From Streptosporangium sp040640155 (GTDB lineage Bacteria; Actinomycetota; Actinomycetes; Streptosporangiales; Streptosporangiaceae), in the NCBI RefSeq assembly GCF_040640155.1, contig NZ_JBFABE010000042.1:7475-71474 (forward strand): a DNA stretch of 64,000 bases. The letters are read 5' to 3'. This document shows, piece by piece, positions 16,501-25,054 of this stretch; the stretch's first letter is position 1; every line of letters starts with the position of its first letter. A program made the position numbers and the translations under genes. A model generated the notes under the pieces. The model was not told where the DNA came from, did no database searches, and worked only from the letters and a program-made list of their open reading frames with translations.

Positions 16501-19314
16501 GTGCAGTTCGAGATCCTGGGTCCGTTGCGCGTCCGGTCCGGTGACGCCCCCCTGGCCCTGGGCCCGCCCAAGCAGCGGCTCCTCCTCGCGATGCTGCTCG
16601 GCCACCCCCACGGTTTCCTCACCGTCGACCGGCTCGTCGACGCGCTGTGGGGCTCGGCGCCCCCGCCGTCGGCGGAGGCCAACATCCGGCTCTACGCGCG
16701 CGGCCTGCGCCTGGTGCTGGGAACCGGCCGGATCCTGCGCGAGGGCCACGCCGGCTACCGGCTCGACGCCGGCTGCGACGAGGTGGACGCCTGCCGGTTC
16801 GTCGGGCTCGTCCAGGACGGGCAGGCGGCCCTGGCCGCGGACGACGCCGCGAAAGCGCGGCGGTCGCTCGGCGAGGCGCTGGAGCTGTGGCAGGGGCCCC
16901 CGTTCTCCGGCCTCTCCACCGAGTTCGCGCTGCGCGAGGAGCGGTCCCGCCTGGAGGAGTGGCACATGGTGGCCGTCGAGCAACGGATAAGGGCGGATCT
17001 GCACCTGGGGCAGGACGCCTCCCTGGTGGCCGAACTGACGGCGCTGGTGAGCCGGCACGCCTTCCGCGAGCGGCTGTGGTCGTACCTGATGCTCGCGCTC
17101 TACCGGTCCGGGCGCCAGGCGGAGGCCCTGGAGACCTACCGGCGGGCGCGCGGGATCCTCGCGGACGAGCTGGGACTGGAGCCCAGCCCGGAACTGCGCG
17201 CGATGGAGAGGGCCATCCTCACCTCCGACCCGCGCCTGTGGGACACCGCCGAGGGTCCGCCGCCCGGGACGGACGACCGCGCCACACCGGCACGTCCGCC
17301 CGCGTCCGGCCACCGGGTGGTGCCCGCCCAGTTGCCGGCCGGTCCGCTGGGGTTCGTGGGGCGTGACGACGAGCTCGCGCGCCTGGACGAGATCGCGGTG
17401 GGCTCCCGCGAGGAGGCCCGGGTGGTCGCCGTCGTGGGACCGCCGGGCGTGGGCAAGACGGCCCTGGCGGTCCGGTGGGCCCACCGCGCGCGTCACCTGT
17501 TCCGCGACGGGCAGTTCTTCGTGGACCTGAGCGGGTTCGGGGGTGGCGAGCCGCTGGACCCGGGCCTGGTGCTGGAGCGTTTCCTGCGCGCCCTGGACGT
17601 CCCGTCGTGGGGGATCCCGGCCGACACCGAGGAACGGGCCGCCGTCTTCCGGTCGCGGATGTCCGATCGGCGGATGCTGATCGTGCTCGACAACGCCGCC
17701 TCGGCCGCGCAGGTGCGCGCGCTGCTCCCGGGGGGAGCGCCGGGCCTCACGCTGATCACCACGAGGCTCCGCCTGGACGGGCTCGCCACCACGCACGGCG
17801 TCCCACGGGTCCCGCTCGGACCGCTTCCGGTGGCCGACGCCGTCGCCCTGATCCGGGACCGGCTCGCCCACGCCGGTCACGCCACGGGCGTGGAGGAACT
17901 CGCCGAGCTGTGCGACCGGATCCCCCTGGCCCTGCGGATCGCGGCCTCCCGGCTGGAGATGTCGGCGTACGACACGGCCCTGCCCGCGCTGGTGGCGGAG
18001 ATGGCCGACGAGCGCGTGCGGCTGGACAGGCTCGCCGTCGACGAGAACGAGATATCGATCCGGGCGGTGCTGCGCGCCTCGCTGCGCCCGCTGGACGAAC
18101 CGGTCCGCGCGATGTTCCGGCTGCTGGGGCTGCACCCCGGCCCCGAGCCGTCGCTGGCCGCCGCCACGGTCCTGTCGGGCGGGTCCGCCGGGGAGACACG
18201 CGAGCTGCTCGACCGGCTCGTGTCGGTCCATCTGCTCGCACCCGTGCCCGGCGACCACTACGCGATGCACGATCTGGTGAGGATCTACGCGGGCGAGCGG
18301 TCCCTGGCGGAGGAGGGCGCGGGCGAGCGGGAACGGTGCCTGACCGCGCTGCTGACCTGGTACCGCGACGCCGCCAACGCGGCCGACCGGGTCCTGCGGC
18401 CCAAGGAACGGCCCAACTTCGCCTCCCCGACCCGGCCGGTGGGGTTCGCCGACGACGCGTCGGCCCTGGCCTGGCTCGACGCCGAGGCCGCGAACCTGGA
18501 CGCCGCGGTACGGCGGGCGGCGCGGTCCCATCCGGCCCTGGCCTGGCAGATCGCGGCGGCCATGTTCGGATGGCTGCACCGGCGCCACCACACCGGTCAG
18601 TGGGCCGACCTCTACACCGTCGCGGCCGAGGCCGCCGCGACGGCCGGGGACCCCGCGGGCGAGGCGATGATCACCGGCCGGCTCGCCATCGCGCACAGCC
18701 TGCTGGGCGACACCGAACGTGCCGTCTCGGCCTGTCACCGCGCGCACCGGCTCCGGCTCGGGCTCGGGGACACCCTCGGAGCGGCCACGGCCCTGCTGAA
18801 CCTCGCCGCCGCGTACGTCAACGCCCACCGTCCCGAGGAGGCGATCCGGTGGCTGGAGGAGGCCGGAGCCCTGGGAGCGGAGCTGACGGACGCCCACCAC
18901 TTCACCGCCCTGCTGCACAGCAACCTGGGTGAGGCCCACCACCTCGCCGGACGCCTCACCCGGGCCATGAGCCACTACCGGACCTCCCTGAAGATCAGCG
19001 AGACGGGCTGCGGCGACCGGGACGTCGCCCAGATCCTGGTCAGCATGAGCGCCCTCCACCGCGACATGGACGCCTCCGAGGAGGCCGTGTCGTGCGGGGA
19101 GCGCGCCCTCGCGCTCGCCGTACGGGCGGGCGACACCTCGCTGCGCGCGGACGCGCACGAGGCACTCGGTCTCGCCCACGCCGCGCTGGAGCACGACGGT
19201 GAGGCACTGGCCCATCTCAGGAGCGCCCTGGCCCTCTTCGAGGACCTGCGGCACCGCAGGACCGGGGTGGTACGCGACCACCTCGACCGGCTCGGCGCCA
19301 CCGCGACCGGCTGA
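16501..19314 (+). CDS. AfsR/SARP-family large transcriptional regulator
   Basis: A 937-residue protein. Start set at GTG 16501 (MQFEILGPLRV) because GGAAGGAG lies seven bases upstream and this is the canonical SARP start. Domains: OmpR-like winged helix (residues 1-95), bacterial transcriptional activator domain (about 96-250, with RLWSYLMLALYRSGRQAEAL), NB-ARC ATPase with P-loop VGPPGVGKTALAV near residue 310 and LIVLDNA as Walker B, then TPR repeats from about 690 to the end. It is the nearest regulator to the cysteine-rich peptide locus that begins 750 bases downstream in the same direction, which makes it the leading candidate activator of that locus (inference). Such proteins act in the cytoplasm as ATP-dependent activators. 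Confidence 0.93.
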   Translation: MQFEILGPLRVRSGDAPLALGPPKQRLLLAMLLGHPHGFLTVDRLVDALWGSAPPPSAEANIRLYARGLRLVLGTGRILREGHAGYRLDAGCDEVDACRFVGLVQDGQAALAADDAAKARRSLGEALELWQGPPFSGLSTEFALREERSRLEEWHMVAVEQRIRADLHLGQDASLVAELTALVSRHAFRERLWSYLMLALYRSGRQAEALETYRRARGILADELGLEPSPELRAMERAILTSDPRLWDTAEGPPPGTDDRATPARPPASGHRVVPAQLPAGPLGFVGRDDELARLDEIAVGSREEARVVAVVGPPGVGKTALAVRWAHRARHLFRDGQFFVDLSGFGGGEPLDPGLVLERFLRALDVPSWGIPADTEERAAVFRSRMSDRRMLIVLDNAASAAQVRALLPGGAPGLTLITTRLRLDGLATTHGVPRVPLGPLPVADAVALIRDRLAHAGHATGVEELAELCDRIPLALRIAASRLEMSAYDTALPALVAEMADERVRLDRLAVDENEISIRAVLRASLRPLDEPVRAMFRLLGLHPGPEPSLAAATVLSGGSAGETRELLDRLVSVHLLAPVPGDHYAMHDLVRIYAGERSLAEEGAGERERCLTALLTWYRDAANAADRVLRPKERPNFASPTRPVGFADDASALAWLDAEAANLDAAVRRAARSHPALAWQIAAAMFGWLHRRHHTGQWADLYTVAAEAAATAGDPAGEAMITGRLAIAHSLLGDTERAVSACHRAHRLRLGLGDTLGAATALLNLAAAYVNAHRPEEAIRWLEEAGALGAELTDAHHFTALLHSNLGEAHHLAGRLTRAMSHYRTSLKISETGCGDRDVAQILVSMSALHRDMDASEEAVSCGERALALAVRAGDTSLRADAHEALGLAHAALEHDGEALAHLRSALALFEDLRHRRTGVVRDHLDRLGATATG

Positions 19315-20061
19315 CCGTCCTTCGGGCGCGGGTCGTCGGCCCCGGGAGTCCCGGCGGGAGACCCTCCCGGCGGCGAGATCCCGGCGCCCCTCCCGGAGGC
19401 GGGACCCCGGCCCCCTCGCCCGTGGCGGGACCCCGGCTCCGGCGCCGGGGGGAACGCGGCGGCCCGGCCCTGTGGTCAGCCGTGTATACGCGGCATATAC
19501 GGCACCTATCCGGGCCGGTGACACCATCTCGATGACCAGATCTTCCCGATCGGCTCTTCGGGAGAAACCATGATCACCATTTCGCCACGGCGGCCGGAGG
19601 CCCGGTCCTCGACCGCACGGGAACCCGACCGCACGGGAACCCGACCGGACCGAGGCCTCGGTCGCGGTGCCGTGACGGGGCGCGACCACCGGGGCGCCGC
19701 GCGCCGTTGAGACGTACGAAACCGTGATCACCGACCGGCGGCGACCTCCCGCAGCGGTCGCCGTGGGCCCGGCCCCGGAGCGTTCGGCTCCGGGGCCGGT
19801 GCCACCGCCCCCGTCGAGCGCGTCTTCGTCCGTGCCGAACCGGCCCGGCGTGGCCCCTACCCCTCCTTCACCGCACCCGACGCGCCGGCCGGGGTACCGC
19901 GGCGTGCCGACTCTCGGCGGGAAATCCTTTTAAAGACAGTGGTGAAACGCCCGGAAAAAGAGGCTTGCGGAGACAACCGGAAAGTTTTACGGTTCCCCCG
20001 AGTTCCACAGGAATTCCGCGTGAAAAGCATTTCCGATAACCATCGAAAGGATGCCCGCACC
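19315..20061. other. intergenic region upstream of the Cys-rich peptide gene
   Basis: About 750 bases. The region 19484-19500 holds an imperfect palindrome (gtatacgcggcatatac). Two short open frames start at 19570 (ATG, after GGGAG) and 19724 (GTG) and both begin with the same tgatcacc string; neither encodes a recognisable domain. From about 19920 the DNA becomes AT-richer and most likely contains the promoter and leader of the peptide gene. No further gene is supported. Confidence 0.5.
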
Positions 20062-20229
20062 ATGACAGCAACCATTGAGAGAATGGCCGACAGGCTCCTC
20101 GGCGCGTTCGCCCCGCGGGTCACCGCGAAGGCCGACCTGTGCAGCTGCACCGGCTATCGCTGCAAGTGGGTGGCCAACTGCTACCACTGCTGCAACGGCT
20201 GCCACTGGCGCGTCGCCCGCTGCGAGTAG
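20062..20229 (+). CDS. cysteine-rich RiPP-like precursor peptide
   Basis: A 55-residue peptide. ATG 20062 is preceded by AAAGGA at ten bases. Residues 1-24 form a putative leader (ATIERMADRLLGAFAPRVTA with an amphipathic helix and an A-K-A end), and residues 25-55 hold eight cysteines at 27, 29, 34, 40, 43, 44, 47 and 54 together with three Trp/Tyr pairs and basic residues. The cysteine spacing CxC-x4-C-x5-C-x2-CC-x2-C-x6-C fits four disulfides. Following genes encode a thioredoxin-like protein, an ABC exporter and a signal peptidase, all expected for maturation and export of a disulfide-rich peptide. No Ser/Thr-rich core and no lanthionine, radical-SAM or YcaO enzyme is nearby, so classical lanthipeptide status is unlikely. 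The RiPP assignment is inference from context. Confidence 0.8.
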   Translation: MTATIERMADRLLGAFAPRVTAKADLCSCTGYRCKWVANCYHCCNGCHWRVARCE

Positions 20230-20353
20230 GGGTGATCCGGTGCGGGGCGGCGATCGGGGAAGATCGCCGCCCCGCACCGCGGCCGATCTTCCCGATCCGC
20301 CCTCCGGAATCGTCCGGGCCGAACATTCAATCGTTGAAAAGGATAGGAATTCA

Positions 20354-20902
20354 GTGACGCCGTACCTGCTCGCCGCCGTAGTGCTCGTGGGAATCGTCGG
20401 GGCCCTGAACCTTGTTCTGACGTTCGGCGTCATTCGTCGGCTGCGGGAGCACGACAAATCGCTGGCCGCGCATTCGACGGCCGGATCCGCGAACCTGCGG
20501 CTCTCCCCCGACGGGAGGATCCCGGATTTCACGGCGATCACCGTGGACGGCGACCCGTTCACGCGCGCCCAGCTCACGGGCCGGAACGCGGTCGGGTTCT
20601 TCTCCACGACCTGCGCCGCGTGCCTGGAGCGCCTGCCCGAGTTCGTGGAGTACGCGCGCACCTTCCCCGGGGGCCGTGACCGGGTCCTCGTCGTCGTGGT
20701 CGCGGAGCAGCCGGACGAGGCGTCGGTGAACCTCATCGCGCAGGCGCGGCCCGTGGCGCGGGTCGTGATGGAGCGGTACGACGGGCCGATCGCCGCCGCC
20801 TTCGCGGTCGGCGCCTTCCCCACCCTGGCACTGGTCGACGACGACACGGTCGTGGCCGACGGCTCCACCCTCCAGGCGCTGTCCGCCGCGACTCGGGTAT
20901 GA
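20354..20902 (+). CDS. TlpA/MauD-like membrane-anchored thiol-disulfide oxidoreductase
   Basis: A 182-residue protein, GTG start after AAAGGATAGG. Residues 4-25 form one membrane anchor (YLLAAVVLVGIVGALNLVL); the rest is a thioredoxin-fold domain on the outer face, with IPDFTAITVDG at the domain start, the active-site motif STTCAACLERLP (Cys 87 and Cys 90) and the cis-proline region GAFPTLALVDDD. This arrangement matches TlpA/MauD proteins, which accept or donate electrons via a MauE/DsbD-like membrane partner. It probably forms or proofreads the disulfides of the eight-cysteine peptide. The stop overlaps the ABC transporter start by four bases. Confidence 0.9.
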   Translation: MTPYLLAAVVLVGIVGALNLVLTFGVIRRLREHDKSLAAHSTAGSANLRLSPDGRIPDFTAITVDGDPFTRAQLTGRNAVGFFSTTCAACLERLPEFVEYARTFPGGRDRVLVVVVAEQPDEASVNLIAQARPVARVVMERYDGPIAAAFAVGAFPTLALVDDDTVVADGSTLQALSAATRV

Positions 20903-22779
20903 CGACCGAGCGGCCCTCCCGGCACGACCCGGGCACGACGACCGGGCGGCCCTCCCGTCGCGTGGTCGCGGCGGGACTGCCGCAGGCGTGGACGCTGGCG
21001 ATCCGGGCGGCTCCGCACTGTGTCGCGCTGGAGCTGGTGACGACCGTGACCGCCGCCGCCCTGCCGGTGACGGTGGCCTGGCTCACCAAACTGGTCCTGG
21101 ACGGGGTGGTGACACCGGCGCCGGGTCCGGCCCTGCTGCACCTCGCCCTCGCGCTCGCCCTCGCCGGCGCCGCGTCCGCCGCCCTTCCGCAGGTCACCCA
21201 GTACCTGCGCGCCGAGCTGCGACGACGAACGACGCTGCTGGCGCAGGACCGGCTGTACGCGGCGGTCAACCGGTTCCCGGGCCTGGGCAGGTTCGAGGAG
21301 CCGCGCTTCCTGGACCGGCTTCAGCTCGCCGAGCAGGCCGCCGACGGCACCCCCGCGGCGGTGGTGACGGGCACGTTCGGCCTCGTCCAGTCACTGGCCA
21401 CCGGGATCGGCTTCCTCGGCTCGCTGTTCCTGCTCAGCCCCGTCATGACGCTCCTGGTCGTCGCGGCCGCCGTACCCGTGCTGCTGGCCGAACTCGCGCT
21501 GTCCCGGCGGCGGGCCACCATGATGTGGCGGCTCGGCCCCGTCGAGCGCCGCCGGCTGTTCTACTCCGCCCTGCTGTCCGATCCCCGCGCCGCCAAGGAG
21601 GTCCGCCTGTTCGGCCTGGGGGACTTCCTGCGCGGCCGGATGCTCGCGCACCTGGGCACCGCGCACGCCGCGCAGCGGGGGACCGACCGCCGCGAGGCCG
21701 CGGCGCAGAGCGGCCTGGGGCTGCTGGGCGCCGGTGTGGCCGGCGCCGGTCTGGTCTGGGCGGTGCTGGCGGCGGGACGGGGGGCGCTGACGGCGGGCGA
21801 CATCGCGATGTTCGTGGCCGCGGTGGCAGGCGTGCAGGCGGCGCTGAGCGGCCTGATCCAGCACCTGGCCGGCACCCACCAGCACCTGCTGCTCTTCGAG
21901 CACTACCTGGAGGTGACGCGCATGGCGCCGGACCTGCCGGTCGCCGGCCCACCGGCCGCGCTGCCCGCGCTGCGCCGGGGCATCGAGCTGCGGGACGTGT
22001 GGTTCCGCTACTCCGACGAGCACGAATGGGTGCTGCGGGGCGTGAACCTGACGATCCCCCAGGGGGAGTCGGTCGGGCTGGTGGGGACGAACGGCGCGGG
22101 CAAGAGCACACTGGTCAAGCTCCTGTGCCGGCTCTACGACCCGACGCGAGGAGCCGTCCTGTGGGACGGGGTGGACCTGCGCCACGTGGACCCGGCGGCC
22201 CTGCGCCGGCGCGTCGGCGTGGTCTTCCAGGACTACATGTCCTACGACCTCACCGCGCGCGAGAACATCGGCCTGGGGGACCTGGACGCCCTGCACGACC
22301 GGTCCCGGATCGAGGACGCGGCGCGGCGCGCCGGGGTCGACGCCGTGCTCGCGGCGCTTCCCCGGGGCTACGAGACCATGCTCAGCAGGATGTTCTCCCC
22401 CGAGTCCGACGACGGTACGGAGAACGGCGTCACCCTCTCCGGCGGCCAGTGGCAGCGGCTCGCGCTCGCGCGGGCGTTCCTGCGCGACGAACGGGAGCTG
22501 CTGATCCTGGACGAGCCGAGCTCGGGCCTGGACGCCGAGGCCGAGGCGCGGATCCACGCGAGCATCGGCGCGCACCGCGCCGGCCGTACCAGCCTGCTGG
22601 TGTCCCACCGCCTCGGCACGCTTCGCGAGGCCGACCGCCTCGTCGTGCTGGAGGGAGGCGTGATCACCGAGACGGGGACCCACGCCGAGCTCCTGGAGGA
22701 GGGCGGCGTCTACGCCCGGCTGTTCGCGCTGCAGGCGCGGGGATACGCCGGCGAGGTGCCCGCGGTGACCCCGGGATGA
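20899..22779 (+). CDS. ABC transporter, fused permease-ATPase (peptide exporter type)
   Basis: A 626-residue half-transporter. The N-terminal half has about six membrane segments (e.g. VALELVTTVTAAALPVTVAW, LALALALAGAASAAL) and the C-terminal ATPase has Walker A GTNGAGKSTLVKLL near residue 395, the signature LSGGQWQRLALARAF near 512, Walker B LLILDEPSSGLD near 534 and the H-loop in LLVSHRLGTL. There is no N-terminal C39 peptidase domain, so leader removal must be done by another enzyme, and the S26 signal peptidase that overlaps its stop by four bases is the obvious candidate. The likely substrate is the cysteine-rich peptide. Confidence 0.95.
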   Translation: MTTERPSRHDPGTTTGRPSRRVVAAGLPQAWTLAIRAAPHCVALELVTTVTAAALPVTVAWLTKLVLDGVVTPAPGPALLHLALALALAGAASAALPQVTQYLRAELRRRTTLLAQDRLYAAVNRFPGLGRFEEPRFLDRLQLAEQAADGTPAAVVTGTFGLVQSLATGIGFLGSLFLLSPVMTLLVVAAAVPVLLAELALSRRRATMMWRLGPVERRRLFYSALLSDPRAAKEVRLFGLGDFLRGRMLAHLGTAHAAQRGTDRREAAAQSGLGLLGAGVAGAGLVWAVLAAGRGALTAGDIAMFVAAVAGVQAALSGLIQHLAGTHQHLLLFEHYLEVTRMAPDLPVAGPPAALPALRRGIELRDVWFRYSDEHEWVLRGVNLTIPQGESVGLVGTNGAGKSTLVKLLCRLYDPTRGAVLWDGVDLRHVDPAALRRRVGVVFQDYMSYDLTARENIGLGDLDALHDRSRIEDAARRAGVDAVLAALPRGYETMLSRMFSPESDDGTENGVTLSGGQWQRLALARAFLRDERELLILDEPSSGLDAEAEARIHASIGAHRAGRTSLLVSHRLGTLREADRLVVLEGGVITETGTHAELLEEGGVYARLFALQARGYAGEVPAVTPG

Positions 22780-23243
22780 ACGCGATCACGCTGGGAGTCC
22801 TCGGCGCGCTGGTCCTGCCGCCGGCCGGGACGTGGCTGTGGGTACGCCGCCGCCTGGTGGTGGTCACCGTCGAGGGGCCCAGCATGGAGCCGACCCTGCG
22901 GGACGGGGACCGGGTGCTGGTACGCCGGACGCCGCTGCCGCGGGTGCGTACCGGGCAGCTCGTCGTGGCACGCAGGCCGTCCCCCGCCGGGGACGTTCCC
23001 GCCGTCTGGCTGATCAAGCGGGTCGTCGCGGTCCGGGGGGAGCCGGTGCCCCCGGAGGTCCGCCCGGCCGTCGGCGAGGCCGGTGAGGCCGGCGGGCGCG
23101 ACGTCCGCGTGCCCGCCGGGTGCCTGGTCGTGATGGGTGACGACCGGGCGCGCAGCGCCGACTCCCGGCACTGGGGGTACGTCACCGGCGAGCACCTGCT
23201 CGGCGTGGTGCACCGCGCCATGTCCGCCCGCCCGCGCCCCTGA
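22776..23243 (+). CDS. S26 family signal peptidase
   Basis: A 155-residue protein with one N-terminal membrane segment (TLGVLGALVLPPAGTWLW) and the type I signal peptidase catalytic domain: EGPSMEPTLRDGDRVLV with nucleophile Ser 36, WLIKRVVAVRGEPV with general base Lys 81, and box E GDDRARSADSRHWG. The length is short compared with housekeeping LepB (200 or more), as in dedicated processing peptidases. It overlaps the ABC transporter stop by four bases, so it is part of the peptide operon. The precursor carries an A-K-A site at residues 22-24, matching the A-x-A preference of such enzymes. Confidence 0.92.
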   Translation: MNAITLGVLGALVLPPAGTWLWVRRRLVVVTVEGPSMEPTLRDGDRVLVRRTPLPRVRTGQLVVARRPSPAGDVPAVWLIKRVVAVRGEPVPPEVRPAVGEAGEAGGRDVRVPAGCLVVMGDDRARSADSRHWGYVTGEHLLGVVHRAMSARPRP

Positions 23244-23284
23244 CGCGCCGCCGTCCGGCGGTCCGGAGGCCCCGCCGCGGAAAC

Positions 23285-23410
23285 GTCTCAGGACCGCGGC
23301 CCTCGCCTCCGCGGTCAGGACCGCGGCCTTCGCCTCCGCGGTGGGGCCGGCGTCCGGTGACCGTGGGGCGGAACAGCTCAGCGTCCGGTGACCGTGGGGC
23401 GGAACAGCTC
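23285..23410 (+). repeat. two short tandem duplications at the mauE-like 3' end
   Basis: A 27-bp unit (caggaccgcggcc, then tcgcctccgcggt) is repeated about twice between 23288 and 23341, and a 31-bp unit containing gtccggtgaccgtggggcgg is repeated at 23351-23379 and 23382-23410. The second duplication spans the stop codon (23378-23380) of the MauE-like gene. Confidence 0.75.
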
Positions 23411-23941
23411 CGCGATGTCGTCCAGGCGCGTGACGAGCACCACGCAGACCAGGGCCGCCAGCGCGGTGATCACGACCCCCGGCGTCTCGACGGCCTGCGG
23501 CGCGCCGCCGAGCGCCGCCACCGCCGCCGTCGCCGCCGCCGCGATCAGCACCAGGTTACGGATCACGTGACGCCGGCCGACGGGCGCCGACGACGCGCCG
23601 AAGCAGCGGCAGGGGGCCGTCCTGCCCTGCCTCAGGGCGCGGGCGAGCGCGTACCCGAAACCGGCGAGCGTGACGGCCGCCAGCGCGAAGCCGGCGGGCA
23701 GGGTGGGCGGCGCGACGGCCGGCACGGTGGGCGGCACGGCGAGCAGCACCACGATCGCCGCCTCGGCCGCCATCGCGAGCAGCGCGAACCGTCGCGCCGG
23801 GGCGGACGGGACCGCCAGCAGGGTCGCGGTCGCCGCGACGAACTCCCGGAACGCCTGACGGCTCCGCACCTTGCCGGCCAGTGACGCCAGGAAGATCCCC
23901 AGCAGCAGCAGACGGCAGCCCAGAATCACATAACTCATCAC
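23378..23941 (-). CDS. MauE/DoxX-family redox-associated membrane protein
   Basis: A 187-residue protein with four hydrophobic segments (e.g. GCRLLLLGIFLASLAG, ALLAMAAEAAIVVLLA, ALAAVTLAGFGYALA, VITALAALVCVVLV). The motif APCRCFGASS in the third loop is the paired-cysteine CxCFG signature of the MauE family, which supports thioredoxin-like partners such as MauD. It is transcribed towards the TlpA-ABC-S26 operon and ends 135 bases from it. Together with TlpA it would form the electron-transfer pair for disulfide formation of the eight-cysteine peptide. The convergent orientation implies its own promoter in 23942-24060. Confidence 0.88.
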   Translation of the reverse strand: MMSYVILGCRLLLLGIFLASLAGKVRSRQAFREFVAATATLLAVPSAPARRFALLAMAAEAAIVVLLAVPPTVPAVAPPTLPAGFALAAVTLAGFGYALARALRQGRTAPCRCFGASSAPVGRRHVIRNLVLIAAAATAAVAALGGAPQAVETPGVVITALAALVCVVLVTRLDDIAELFRPTVTGR

Positions 23942-24062
23942 GATTCGCCCATGCTACCGATCAGCGGCCCGAATTTCGGGGTACCGGACGGACGCGCCGC
24001 GCCACGGGCGGCGGTCCGCCCGCGGCGCGGGCGGCGAGCCCCTCGGGCCGTACGACGAGCGC

Positions 24063-25054
24063 TCAGCCGCGCTGCCCCGGACGATCGACGATCACCGACG
24101 ACAGCAGGGCCGTCCTCCACACCGCCCCCTTGTGGAAGACGGGCTCGCTTTCGCCCAGGAACTCGTCACGCACCCAGATCGTCTGCTCTCCCAGGTAGCG
24201 GTAGGTGCCCGGGTCGAGGATGAAGTAGCGGCGCGTGGACCGGTCACCGAGCCCCTCCTTCCAGACGCCCAGGCCCGCGCGGCCCGCGGCGTCGACGACG
24301 CCCTGCTCGATCCGGACACCCGGAATGAGCGCCAGGGCCTGGAACAGGGTCGCTTCCAGCCGCGGTGGCATGGAGCCGTACCTGCTGAGACAGAGCATGA
24401 TCACCCGGTAGGCGCGGGCGTCGTCGGGTTCGGCGTTCTCGGGGCCGCTCTCCTCCCGGGGGTAGTCGATCCAGTGGCGGTCGCCGGTGACCTTGGCCAG
24501 CAGTTTCCTCGGATCGGCCGGCAGCGCGCGGAGCTTGGCGTCGTACCGCTGTGGCGACAGGTCGTCGTCGCCCGGGTCCGGGGGAAGTCCTCGACGACCA
24601 GCTCGCCGTTCTCGTCGAAGCCGGCGCTCTGCCCGCCGTCGTAGCGCATCCATCCCTCCCGGGTCTCGGCCGTGTCCGAGTTCGGTTGCTCGTCCAGCGT
24701 CCTGGTGTACTGCCACTGCGTCGGCAGGGGCGTCCGGTCGCCCTTCCGCCTGCCCGCCACCTCTGCGGCGCGGGCCAGCACCACGTCGGAGTCGAGCCGG
24801 ACGACCGGCGGCAGCCTCACCGGTGCGGGGGCGGGCGGTTCCGGCCGCAGGACGGTCACGGCGAGCACGGCGAGCACGGCGAGCACGGCGGTGGCCCCCG
24901 CCGCCACGACGACGAGCAGGCGGCGCCCCGGTGCCCGCCCGCGCCCGCGTCCCCGCATCCGCGTCAGCAGCCGCCGCCGCTCCCGGAGGACCCATTCCTG
25001 CTCCGGCTCGGGGACCTCGGCGCGCCACTCGCGCAGCGATCGCAGGTCATCCAT
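24063..25054 (-). pseudogene. CU044_5270 family protein, single-base frameshift
   Basis: The product starts MDDLRSLREWRAEVPEPE, has one membrane segment (RLLVVVAAGATAVLAVLAVL) near residue 55-75 and a long extracytoplasmic part. At about residue 160 the frame breaks at a C run near 24590: one frame ends VVEDFPRTR, the other resumes PDPGDDDLSPQRYD and continues to LLSSVIVDRPGQRG. Restoring one C would give a normal CU044_5270 protein of about 330 residues, the usual partner of ECF sigma factors in actinomycetes, probably acting as an anti-sigma or sensor. The start overlaps the sigma gene by several bases. Assembly error is as likely as true decay. Confidence 0.8.

Noticed and set aside
16207..19731. 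A 1174-codon minus-strand open frame opposite the AfsR-like gene
   Set aside because: Low-complexity Arg/Gly/Gln sequence with no domain; antisense shadow of a high-GC gene.
20062..20229. Interpretation of the Cys-rich peptide as a lanthipeptide
   Set aside because: Only one Ser and one Thr lie in the core and no LanM, LanB/C, LanKC or related enzyme is encoded nearby.
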